Positions 46,972 to 57,604 of a DNA stretch of 64,000 bases are shown piece after piece; positions within the stretch are counted from its first letter, which is position 1; the number at the start of each line of letters is the position of its first letter. This DNA comes from Colocasia esculenta. Its lineage: Eukaryota > Streptophyta > Magnoliopsida > Alismatales > Araceae. The stretch covers positions 158,465,941 to 158,529,940 of the forward strand of contig CM024755.1 in the NCBI GenBank assembly GCA_014218235.1, in the 5' to 3' direction. Below the pieces are notes generated by a model, which saw nothing but the letters and a program-made list of their open reading frames with translations, searched no databases and was not told the DNA's origin. A program made the position numbers and the translations under genes.

Positions 46972-47503
46972 TGTTGGACCGAGCCCCTTACCGTTGCACC
47001 AAAAGCTCGAGCTGATAGTGAAGGCGGTAGCCAAATCTTTAAGGCGGAAGCGCAAAGCACCACGTCAACGCTGTGGTCGGCATGAGGGGCTTCGCACAGG
47101 GTTTTACCCCTACGGCGGGTTGGGTTGCCGGCCCCGATGTCACTATGCTGCCCCATAACAGCATAGTGGCAGCGATTCCCTAAGGGAGTCGATGGCAATT
47201 AACCAACAAACTCCCCCCCAGCGGCACCCGGGGGAATCGAACCCGCAACCTCGCTCTGATACCACTTGTTGGACCGAGCCCCTTACCGTTGCACCAAAAG
47301 CTCGAGCTGATAGTGAAGGCGGTAGCCAAATCTTTAAGGCGAAAGCGCAAAGCACCACGTCAACGCTGTGGTCGGCATGAGGGGCTTCGCACAGGGTTTT
47401 ACCCCTACGGCGGGTTGGGTTGCCGGCCCCGATGTCACTATGCTGCCCCATAACAGCATAGTGGCAGCGATTCCCTAAGGGAGTCGATGGCAATTAACCA
47501 ACA
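46972..47503 (-). mobile_element. TRIM element, minus strand
   Basis: Two 237-bp LTRs (46972-47208 and 47267-47503) with TGTTGG...CCAACA ends and one mismatch between them, flanking a 58-bp internal segment. TSD TTATT at 46967-46971 and 47504-47508. The empty site is present in the B 3' LTR near 55190. Oriented on the minus strand by PBS and polypurine tract. No coding capacity. Each LTR has a perfect 10-bp hairpin CACTATGCTG/CAGCATAGTG (47141-47168 and 47436-47463). Confidence 0.95.
47209..47266 (-). other. TRIM internal region: PBS, B-box-like motif, polypurine tract
   Basis: On the minus strand, in order: the PBS TGGTATCAGAGC (47264-47253), a B-box match GGTTCGATTCC (47243-47233) and a polypurine tract CTGGGGGGGAG (47221-47211). 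The adjoining LTR supplies an A-box match TGGTGCAACGG (47296-47286), 53 nt upstream of the B-box start. This order is like a tRNA-type Pol III promoter. Confidence 0.8.
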
Positions 47504-47558
47504 TTATTACCATGACACCTCATGGTCGACGTGCCTCTGCATGAGGAGTTATGTGGTC

Positions 47559-47566
47559 TATAAAAG
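47559..47566 (+). promoter_or_regulatory. TATA box of element B LTR
   Basis: TATAAAAG in GTGGTCTATAAAAGCCACTCCCC, conserved at 55245-55252. In the 5' LTR it lies only 55 bp downstream of the TRIM. Confidence 0.8.
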
Positions 47567-48439
47567 CCACTCCCCTCCCTTCGCACACACCTTTCTACAC
47601 CCTTTGTACTTGCCCCTATTCTTGTCTTTCCTACTTCTTGCTGCTAGAAGTGCTGCTGGAGGAGCTGCTGGAGTTCCTGGCTTCATAGCTTCTGCAACTA
47701 TTTCGGTTTCTGCTCTTGCTGCAGCTATAGCTACTTCTACCTTGAAGTCAACTTGTTGTTGAAGCTGCTACCGTTGCTAGCAAGTTATTTACTTTGGGAA
47801 GGAGTTTTCTTTTACTGGGTTAGGCTCTTTCATCAAGATCACGTGGAAGTTCACTTGTTTAGCAAGGTAGGATTCATCTCCCATTGATTCGGTTTTGTCC
47901 TCCCCACATGATAAGAAAATCCTCTTGATAAGCATACAAGATGATATACCTGAAGCTATTCTGTTTTTTTTTTCAGTTTTGGTAAACATGTTCTTAATGG
48001 GAGAAGAACAACCTTGTTCCACTCTAAAGACTATTTTCTATCTTCTTCTTCCACCCTTGATCTTTGTACCGGTTATAGAGTATTGCTAGAAGTCACCATA
48101 TCTTTAGAACAGTGTGATTACTTTCCATTTAGATGTTTGTACCTCAAACTTTGATTTGGAGCCTTGAATACCTTGAGTATTAATGTTTATTTTGTGGGGA
48201 CCTTTCCATTTAATCCTTGTTATAAGAGCCATACTTTCAGTGCTATGTCATGTTAGCTTCTTGATAGACAAGTACGGTTTGTAAACCTCTTGTTTGATTT
48301 TGCTTGTTTAGCTTATAAACCCCTGTGAGAACTACAATTAGGTTCTTATATTTGATATAAAACATGCCTTGGTTTATAAGTTCTATAATTAGGGTGCTTA
48401 GGATGGATTTAAAGTCATTTTTGGAAGGACTGCTGCTAT

Positions 48440-48595
48440 CTGTCGACAACCAGCCCATAGCTGTCAACAGGCGCAAGTTTTCCTGAACTTCAGATCTCTG
48501 GACTGTGGATAGCTGTCGACAGCCAGCCCCTTGCTGTCGACTGATACCCACAAAACCAGCAAGAACCAAGCTCTGTCTGCTGCCATCTGTCGACA
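48440..48595 (+). repeat. CTGTCGACAG palindrome cluster in B 5' LTR
   Basis: Five sites of the 10-bp palindrome: one perfect and four with one change (for example CTGTCAACAG and CTGTCGACAA). The 3' LTR has five perfect sites plus one diverged (56125-56302). Most changes here are C-to-T or G-to-A. Confidence 0.9.
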
Positions 48596-49897
48596 ACTAC
48601 CACCCTGACTTGTATTTCAGCAACTTTTTATGTCTGAATCCTTGCTTAAACTTCATCCTAAAAGCCTAGCAAGTTACCCACTTAATTACCTTGGTATTTA
48701 CTGTCATATTACAGCAAAGTTTACCCACATTATGTACCTTAACCTCCCTTGGGTTATTTTTAAAGTTGACAATTATGGGTAGTACTCCGATTGAGTCTAT
48801 TCTCCAGTGTTCGGTAACTGAGTCTATAAAACCTAATCACCTGAGAGTTCATATGTTTGAACACCTTATGAGATGTGAATAACTTGTGATGACAATTGTG
48901 GATCTTCATATTCTTGGGTTCTTATGTGATTTCAACCTTCCGAAGTTATTGGCTTTAAGTCATAACCCTGTCTCAACCAATTGTCTTTCTTATATTATTG
49001 AACCCCGAGCAACTTTGTCACCAAGATATCTGTATAAATTCTCAATCAAAACTACATTTGGATTTCCAATCTTTGTTATGCTCATGAAAAGAAATTTATG
49101 ATATGAAGACAATGTTCTCTTCAAAAGAGGGTTTAGGATCACTTGTGGTAGCACCAACCACTTGTGATCAGCTGAGGGCGACAGTTTGTAGGCAAATCCA
49201 AGTCAATGGACTGACGATGGTGGGTAATAAACCCCGTTCTTGCGCAATGAACAAGATCTAAGGTGCTGGAATCGCCTAGGCACTGAGGATGTATTTATGT
49301 CTATTTAGTAACCTCTTGAGAGCAGTGATGCCTATCAAGTTCGTTTTCAAATCAAGTTATGGTCTGAATTCTGAAAGACAAATGTGACTCTTATTCTGTG
49401 ATTTATTTGAGCTCATTATGAATTCAATTTGAGCTATATGTTTATGTTAAGTATGAAATTCATGAGCAAATGTGTTTTTGATCCATATAAGCTTACTTTC
49501 ACCTACTGCGTCCTTCCGACTCATGCCTTTGTTTCCTCCAACCCTTTCAGATTGAAGGTGTGTATAATCTCAGCTACACATGAATCCCAATTCCGCTGCG
49601 AACGATGAAAAGACGAAGAAGAATAGCGTAGTTTTAGTTGTTTCTTTTAGTTATTGATGTATTAAATTAGAGAGAGAAACTTAGCTCTTGTAAATAATGA
49701 GTATTCGTACTTTGTTACCTTGTGAAGTATAATATGTTCAAAGATGCCTTTGTGGAATGGTTTGCTAATGATTGAGCATTACACGGATTTATCTACCCAT
49801 AACGAAAATTTGTCAGTGTAACCCCTCTTCCGATCAAAGTTTATATGTATGGTATATGTATGTGTTTGTGTGAAGTCGGAGGAGGGTGTTACAGAGG

Positions 49898-49908
49898 TGG
49901 TATCAGAG
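49898..49908 (+). other. Element B primer-binding site
   Basis: TGGTATCAGAG, 4 nt after the 5' LTR. Confidence 0.9.
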
Positions 49909-50064
49909 AAAGGTTATGGGTGATAGATATCTCTGTGACCATTTTCACAAAGGAAATAAATAAAACATTTATGTGTATTCTAGAATCTCTAAAGATCATT
50001 TTGGTTCTTAAAATTTAAGTGGTTAGTATGAATTAATTGGATGTGTTTGATGGTGTTCTAGGAA

Positions 50065-51140
50065 ATGGCAGACAAAGGGAAAGCTATCGACACATCCAGT
50101 GAGGATAGACATGAGGAAATTAAGAAGGTTTTAGGGAGGAAGTTCCCAATGTTCCATTGGCTATAAACTCTCAAGAAGGAAGTACTAGGACTCCTAATTT
50201 TGCTACTTTTATGCAGTCATTTCAGGGGTTGGTGCAAACACTAATGAAGAACCAATAAGATGTGGGTGGAGAAAGAATTTCTGGTGCATCGTTGTTAGAG
50301 AAATTTAAGAAGATGGGACCTCCAGCCTTCAAAGGAAGTAGCCAATCTGAAATTGTAGAAGGATGGGTTAGAGAGATGGAAAATATATTTAAGGCAATTA
50401 GATGTGAAGAAGAAGACAAAGTCACATTGGCGACTTATATGCTTCAAAATAGAGCAGATGAATGGTGGCAATTTGCCATGAGAAATGCATTCAGAAATAG
50501 AGAAGATAACATTAGTTGAGGAGAATTCCTGAGAGAGTTGTATGAGAAATACACTCCACCACACGTCAGGGATAGGAAAGAAGTGGAATTTTTGCAATTG
50601 GAACAAAAAGACATGACGGTGGCGGAATATGAAACAAAATTCACTGAGCTGGAAAAATATGCACCACACATTTGTGATAATGAACTCAGAAGGGTAAAGA
50701 AGTTTGTGAGAGGATTGAAACCCAGTGTGAGGAGCAGGGTAGCTCCACTAGATCCCCAGAGCATGGCAGTAGCACTAAAGACTGCATTTATAGTGGAATA
50801 TGAATTTATGGAATATATGAAAAACAAAGAAACCAATGGGGGTAAGAAGAAAAATGTGTATACGAAGGAAACGAAAGGTCAGAAGCGAAAGGTTGATTCA
50901 ACCAAGCAGCAGGGAGAACAGAAAAAGAGTTGGCCCGTGTGTGTTCAATGTGGAGGAAGACACCCTGGTGATGAGTGCTGGAAAGTAGCAGGGACATGTT
51001 ATGGATGTGGTCAGAAAGGGCATATGATTAAGGATTGTCCACACAAAGTAGACCAGTCAAAAGCGCAAAAGCCACAACCCTACTTTCAGCAAGCCCAAGA
51101 CAACCACCTAAGGGACCAGCTAGAGTCTTTGCTTTGACAA
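50065..51140 (+). pseudogene. gag: Element B gag, broken
   Basis: Gag homologous to that of A but without introns. The ATG at 50065 (MADKGKAIDT) is three nucleotides after a candidate acceptor. A frameshift near 50150 and stops at about 50257 (TAA) and 50517 (TGA) break the N-terminal half. The gag domain is otherwise clear (ATYMLQNRADEWW near 50430, a segment where A has an intron; RVKKFVRGLKPSVRSR near 50693). Two zinc knuckles are CVQCGGRHPGDEC (about 50942) and CYGCGQKGHMIKDC (about 50998). A frameshift near 51080-51125 separates gag from protease. Confidence 0.9.
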
Positions 51141-51480
51141 AGGAGGAAGCCCAGGACACCCCTACTGTAGCTGAAGGTATTCTCCTGACTGAAAATATGT
51201 ATGCTAGAGTGTTATTTGACCCTGGAGCTACACACTCTTTTATTTCTCGAGTATTTGTTAATTCTATATCTCGGAAACCACATAAATTAGTAGGAAGTAT
51301 GATACTTGACTGTCCTACTGGTCAAATAGCTATTCTTACCTCTGTCATCCCTGAAGTAAATCTGAAAATAGGAGAGCTGAACTTACTGCATATGTATATG
51401 TACTGGATAATATGCAAGATTTTGATATTATACTGGGAATGGATTGGTTAGCAGAAAATTATGCAATATTAGATTGCCAT
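51141..51480 (+). pseudogene. pro: Element B protease, mutated active site
   Basis: The protease segment reads ARVLFDPGATHSFIS (about 51202-51248): the catalytic triplet DTG is DPG. A frameshift near 51385-51410 separates it from the motif ILGMDWLAENYAILDC (about 51427-51475). Both changes would abolish protease activity. Confidence 0.85.
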
Positions 51481-53030
51481 AAGAAAGTTTTAACATTTAA
51501 AAGACCGGAATTAGCAGATTTCAGCTATACATGCCCAAAGAATAATGGAAACAAGAAGACTATATCAGCACTTAAAGCCATGAAATGGCTGAGAAATGGT
51601 TGTCAAGGTTATCTGGCAAGTGTGATGGCCATATCAAATGAGCATAAACAGGTATCAGTTCAAGATATTGATGTTGTAAAAGAATTTCCAGATGTCTTTC
51701 CTAATGATTTATCTGGATTATCTTCAATTAGAGAAATTGACTTTACCATTGAACTTTTACCTAGAACTTTGCCTATATCCATAGCCCCTTATAGAATGGC
51801 ACCAGTTGAGTTGGCAGAATTAAAGAAGCAGTTGCAAGACTTATTAGACAAAGGTTTTATTAGACCAAGTGTGTCACCATGGGGAGCACCGGTATTGTTT
51901 GTGAGAAAGAAAGATGGATCTCTCAGATTATGTATTGATTATAGGAAGTTGAATCAAGTTACAATCAAGAACAAATATCCATTACCAAGAATTGATGACT
52001 TATTTGATCAACTTCGATTTGCCACAATATTCTCTAAGATAGATCTAAGGTCGGGATATCATCAATTGAGAGTTAAAGAAGATGATATTTCCAAGACAAC
52101 ATTTAGAACCAGATATGGACATTATGAGTTTTTAGTACTTCCACTTGGACTCACTAATGCACCTGCGGTATTTATGGATTTGATGAACAGGGTATTCCAG
52201 CCTTATTTGGATAATTTTATGGTAGTATTTATAGATGATGTGTTGATATATTCATCTAATGAAGAAGAACACAAGGAACATTTGAGAGTTGTACTACAAA
52301 CCTTAAGGGAACATCAATTATATGGTAAGTTAATCAAATGTGAGTTTTGGCTCAAGGAAGTGAAATTTTTGGGTCATGTGATTTCTGGAAAAGGTGTGGC
52401 TATAGACCCGAGTAAAGTTGAAACAGTTCTAAATTGGGAAAGACCCAAAACTCCATCAGAAATCCGAAGTTTCTTGGGATTAGCTGGATACTATAGGAGA
52501 TTTATTGAAGGTTTTTCTTCTATAGTTATGCCTTTGACTCAGTTAACTAGAAAAGAGACCCCATTTGTGTGGAATGAGAAATGTGAGGCCAGTTTTTAGG
52601 AATTAAAAGGGAAGCTTACCACAGCTCCGATTCTTACTTTACCTCAAGGATCGGGAGGATTTATAGTGTACACGGATGCATCTCAAAGAGGAATTGGATG
52701 TGTTCTTATGCAACATGGGAAAGTGGTAGCTTATGCCTCTAAACAATTAAAAGATCATGAAAGGAATTATCCGGCTCATGACTTAGAATTGGCAGCGATC
52801 ATACATGCTTTGAAGATCTGGCGCCACTAGTTGTATGGGGAACAATTTGAAGTTTATACTGACCATAAGAGTTTAAAGTACATATTTTCTCAGAAGGAAC
52901 TGAATCTAAGACAAAGGAGATGGTTAGAATTTTTGAAGGATTATGATTTTACAGTAAATTACCATCCAGGTAAAGCTAATGTAGTTGTTGATACTTTGAG
53001 CAGAAAGAAATCAAGAGCATTACAATTACA
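51481..53030 (+). pseudogene. pol: Element B reverse transcriptase and RNase H
   Basis: RT is uninterrupted from the protease linker to about 52597, with GFIRPSVSPWGAPVLF (near 51854), IDLRSGYHQL (near 52039) and the catalytic FIDDVLIYS (about 52228-52254). A TAG at 52597-52599 replaces a codon that is Gln in related elements. RNase H follows (YTDASQRGIGCVLM near 52670), interrupted by TAG near 52828, and continues with TDHKSLKYIFSQKELN near 52858. Apart from these stops the RT domain looks well preserved. Confidence 0.92.
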
Positions 53031-54537
53031 CCAACAGTGGAAAGAAATGACAAATTTGATCGAATACTCACCCAGGTGTGATGCAGAAAATCTGATATTG
53101 GCACAATTGACAGTAAGGTCGGTATTATTAGATAAAATTGGTGAAGCACAGAACCAAGATCAGAAACTAAAAGAGATGATAAACAAACTAGGATGCATCA
53201 AAGATGGTCAAGGGATAAATAGATTTCAAAACAGAATATGCATACCGGAGAATGAAGAAATTAAAAGTGAGTTATTGAAGGAAGGGCACAAATCTCAGTA
53301 TTCGATTCATCCTAGTAGCTCTAAAATGTATCAAGATTTGAAAAAGCAGTTTTGGTGGCATGGAATGAAAAAGGACATAGCAGAATTTGTGAGTAAATTA
53401 TTAACATGTCAACAAATAAAAGCTGAGCACCAGAAGCCAGTAGGGCCTATGCAACTAATTGAAATTCCAATATGGAAATGGGAGCAGATAACCATGGACT
53501 TCGTAATGGGTTTGCCAAAGACAAGAAAGAAGCATGATGCTATTTGGGTAATTGTGGATAGATTAACTCAATCAGCTCATTTTCTAGCAATTATAAAGAC
53601 ACAATCATTAGAAGATTTGGCTCAATTATATATAAAGGAAATAGTGAGACTTCATGGAATTCTTTTGTCAATTATTTCAGATAGAGATCCAAGGATTACT
53701 ACTAGATTTTGGAAAAGTTTACAGGCAGCCATGGGTACACAATTAAAATTTAGTTCAGCATATCATCCACAAACCGATGGCCAATCAGAAAGAACTATCA
53801 GAACACTTGAAGATATGCTAAGAGCCTGTAGTTTGGATTGGCGTGGTAGCTAGGATGATTACCTACCCTTGATTGAGTTTGCATACAATAATAATTACCA
53901 TACAAGTATTGGAATGGCACCATATGAGGCATTATATGGTAGACCTTGTAGATCACCCCTCTGTTGGGTAGAAGTGGGAGAAAAGAGTCTCATCGGGCCA
54001 GAATTAATTCAAAATTGCTCAGAGAAGATTAAATTAATCAGGAAGAGATTACTAATAGCTCAAGACAGACAGAAGAAATATGCTGATAGGAGAAGAAGGC
54101 CACTGGAGTTTAACATAGGTGCTCATCTATTTCTAAAGATCTCTCCAACCAAAGGTATCATGAGATTTGGTAAGAAAGGAAAACTCAGTCCAAGATATGT
54201 AGGGCCTTTTGAAATATTGCAGAGAATAGGAGAAGTAGCATATCAGTTAGCTCTACCGCCCTCTTGGTCACACATTCATAATGTGTTTCACATATCTATG
54301 TTAAGGAAATACATAATGGACCCCTCTCATGTGATCAACCATGAAGATGTGGAAATACAGTCAGATTTAACCGTACAAGAGGAACCAGTGAAAATATTGG
54401 ACCGGAAAGAATGAGTTCTCAGAAATAAAGCAGTTTCTATGGTGAAGATCTTATGGAGAAATGCACTTGTGGAGGAAGAAACGTGGGAATTAGAGCAAGA
54501 AATGAAAGAAAAGTATCCACAACTATTCGGTAAGTAA
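53031..54537 (+). pseudogene. int: Element B integrase with chromodomain-like tail
   Basis: Integrase with an HHCC-like zinc-binding region (SIHPSSSKMYQDLKKQFWWH near 53302, LTCQQIKAE near 53401), core motif TMDFVMGLPKTRKKHDAIWV (near 53492), and the last acidic motif region AYHPQTDGQSERTIRTLE (near 53758). A TAG at about 53851 replaces a Trp-type codon and splits the core from its C-terminus. A TGA near 54412 precedes the chromodomain-like segment KILWRNALVEEETWELE (about 54446-54496). The end is TAA at 54535-54537. Confidence 0.9.
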
Positions 54538-54569
54538 ATTTTACCAATTTCGAAGACGAAATTTATTTT

Positions 54570-54583
54570 AACAGGGGGAGAAA
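54570..54583 (+). other. Element B polypurine tract
   Basis: A purine-rich run (ACAGGGGGAGAAA) directly before the 3' LTR start at 54584. Confidence 0.9.
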
Positions 54584-57500
54584 TGTAATACCCTCGAATT
54601 TTAAATATCGTAATTTACTTATAAATTCATGTTTATGCAAACTAATTAGAATTACATTGAGATATTTAGGATTTAGGGTGTGTTTAAGACATTTTATCAT
54701 ACCCAGGTATCACTTTCGGTCGTGCGCACCCCGACAGGGCGACACCGAAAAACTGTAACGAAAATGAAATCTGAGAACACCATAATTCTTAGAAAAATGT
54801 GATGATATCGAATATGTAATTATCCGGATTTTTGACGACCGGATTTGAGATTTAGCCGACGTAACTATTTTTCGGGCGATTTTTCACCCAGTGGAAAATA
54901 AATTCTAAAAATTAAAATAAAATCACCATAATTTGTAAAACTATTTCATTAGGCTATGGTTGAAATTTTAACACAAACGGACTTTGTTTGAACATGTTTA
55001 CATCAAGACTAAGGGGCTAGTTGAATTAAGTGTCATTTACGGTGACCAATTTCTGGGTTTCTCCTGGGAGCTTACGTGTGAGGCCTTGAGGAGGCCATCA
55101 CACATTAGGATAAGGATAAAACCATGGGTAACTACGTGTAAACCATAGGAAACCTGCATGAGCTACATGTTGGGGTGAAAACAAAAGGGTTTTTACCATG
55201 ACACCTCATGGTCGACGTGCCTCTGCATGAGGAGTTATGTGGTCTATAAAAGCCACTCCCCTCTCTTCGCACACACCTTTCTACACCCTTTGTACTTGCC
55301 CCTGTTCTTGTCTTTCCTACTTCTTGCTGCTAGAAGTGCTGCTGGAGGAGCTGCTGGAGTTCCTGGCTTCATAGCTTCTGCAACTATTTCGGTTTCTGCT
55401 CTTGCTGCAGCTATAGCTACTTCTACCTTGAAGTCAACTTGCTGTTGAAGCTTCTACCGTTGCTAGCAAGTTATTTACTTTGGGAAGGAGTTTTCTTTTA
55501 CTGGGTTAGGCGCTTTCGTCAAGATCACGTGGAAGTTCACTTGTTTAGTAAGGTAGGATTCATCTCCCATTGATTCGGTTCTGTCCTCCCCACATGATAA
55601 TAAAATCCTCTTGATAAGCATACAAGATGATATACCTGAAGCTATTCTGTTTTTCTTTCAGTTTTGGTAAACATGTTCTTAATGGGAGAAGAACAACCTT
55701 GTTCCACTCTAAAGACTATTTTCTATCTTCTTCTTCCACCCTTGATCTTTGTACCGGTTATAGAGTATTGCTAGAAGTCACCATATCTTTAGAACAGTGT
55801 GATTACTTTCCATTTAGATGTTTGTACCTCAAACTTTGATTTGGAGCCTTAAATACCTTGAGTATTAATGTTTATTTTGTGGGGATCTTTCCATTTTATC
55901 CTTGTTATAAGGGCCATACTTTCAGTGCCATGTCATGTTAGCTTCTAGCTAGACAAGTACGGTTTGTAAACCTCTTGTTTCATCTTGCTTGTTTAGCTTA
56001 TAAACCCCTGTGAGAACTACAATTCGATTCTTCTATTTGATATAAAACATGCCTTGGTTTATAAGCTCTATAAATAGGGTGTTTAGGATGGATTTAAAGT
56101 CATTTTTGGAAGGACTGCTGCTATCTGTCGACAGCCAGCCCATAGCTGTCGACAGGCGCAAGTTTTCCTGAACTTCAGATCTCTGGACTGTGGCTAGCTG
56201 TCGACAGCCAGCCCCTTGCTGTCGACAGATACCCACAGAACCATCAAGAACCAAGCTCTGTCTGCTGCCATCTGTCGACAGCCCCTTCCTAGCTATCGAC
56301 ATCTACCACTCTGACTTGTATTTCAGCAACTTTTCATGTATGAATCCTTGCTTAAACTTCATCCTAAAATCCTAGAAAGTTACCCACTTAATTACCTTGG
56401 TATTTACTGTCATATTACAGGAAAGTTTACCCATATTATGTACCTTAACCTCCCTTGGGTTATTCTTAAAGTTGACAATTACGAGTAGTACTCCGATTGA
56501 GTCTATTCTCCAGTGTTCGGTAACTGAGTCTATAAAACCTGATCACCTGAGAGTTCATATGTTTGAACACCTTATGAGATGCTAATAACTTGTGATGACA
56601 ATTGTGGATCTTCATATTCTTGGGTTCTTATGTGATTTCAACCTTCTGAAGTTATTGGCTTTAAGTCATAACCCTGTCTCAACCAATTGTCTTTCTTATA
56701 TTATTGAACCCCGAGCAACTTTGTCACCAAGATATCTGTATTAATTCTCAATCAAAACTACCTTTGGATTTCCAATCTTTGTTATGCTCATGAAAAGAAA
56801 TTTATGATATGAAGACAGTGTTCTCTTCAAAAAAGGGTTTAGGATCACTTGTGGTAGCACCAGCCACTTGTGATCAGCTGAGGGCGACAGTTTGTAGGTA
56901 AATCCAAGTCAATGGACTGACGATGGTGCGTAATAAACCCCGTTCTTGCGCAATGAACAAGATCTAAGGTGCTGGAATCGCCTAGGCACTGAGGATGTAT
57001 TTATGTTTATTTAGTAACCTCTTGAGAGTAGTGATGCTTGTCAAGTTCGTTTTTAAATTAAGTTATGGTCTGAATTCTGAAAGACAAATGTGACTCTTAT
57101 TCTGTGATTTGTTTGAGCTCATTATGAATTCAATTTGAGCTATATGTTTATGTTAAGTATGAAATTCATGAGCAAATGTGTTTTTGATCCATATAAGCTT
57201 ACTTTCACCTACTGAGTCCTTCTGACTCATGCCTTTGTTTCCTCCAACCCTTTTAGATTGAAGGTGTGTATAATCTCAGCTACACATGAATCCCAATTCC
57301 GCTGCGAACAATGAAAAGACGAAGAAGAATAGCGTATATTTAGTAGTTTCTTTTAGTTGATGATGTATTAAATTAGAGAGAGAAACTTAGCTCTTGTAAA
57401 TAATGAGCCTTAGTACTTTGTTACCTTGTGAAGTATAATATGTTCAAAGACGCCTTTATGGAATGGTTTGCTAATGATTGAGCATTACACGGATTAATCT

Positions 57501-57599
57501 ACCCATAACGATAATTTGTCAGCATAACCCCTCTTCCGATCAAAGTTTATATGTATGGTATATGTATGTGTTTGTGTGAAGTCGGAGGAGGGTGTTACA
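54584..57599 (+). repeat. Element B 3' LTR
   Basis: 3016 bp, without the TRIM. TATA at 55245-55252, donor GTAGGA at 55553, CTGTCGACAG cluster at 56125-56302 (five perfect, one diverged). Followed by the TSD ATGTA at 57600-57604. Confidence 0.95.
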
Positions 57600-57604
57600 A
57601 TGTA

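Larger units (their letters stand above)
46360..49893 (+). repeat. Element B 5' LTR with TRIM insertion
   Basis: 3534 bp including the TRIM (46972-47503). TATA box at 47559-47566, candidate donor CAAG|GTAGGA at 47867, and a cluster of CTGTCGACAG palindromes at 48440-48595, mostly mutated compared with the 3' LTR. Confidence 0.95.
47867..50061 (+). other. Predicted leader intron of element B (2195 nt)
   Basis: Donor AGCAAG|GTAGGATTC at 47867 (conserved at 55553), acceptor GATGGTGTTCTAG ending at 50061, three nucleotides before the gag ATG at 50065. It contains the palindrome cluster and the PBS. Confidence 0.5.
46360..57599 (+). mobile_element. Ty3/gypsy chromovirus B, carries a TRIM
   Basis: An 11.24-kb element with LTRs TGTAATACCC...GGTGTTACA and TSD ATGTA (46355-46359 and 57600-57604). 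Domain order is gag, protease, RT, RNase H, integrase, chromodomain-like tail, closest to A by protein motifs. It is inactivated by stops and frameshifts. The 5' LTR is about 520 bp longer than the 3' LTR, nearly all from the 532-bp TRIM. Confidence 0.95.

Noticed and set aside
47209..47296. A true tRNA gene in the TRIM
   Set aside because: A and B boxes match, but no full cloverleaf or anticodon arm could be drawn, and the segment contains a PBS and an LTR end.
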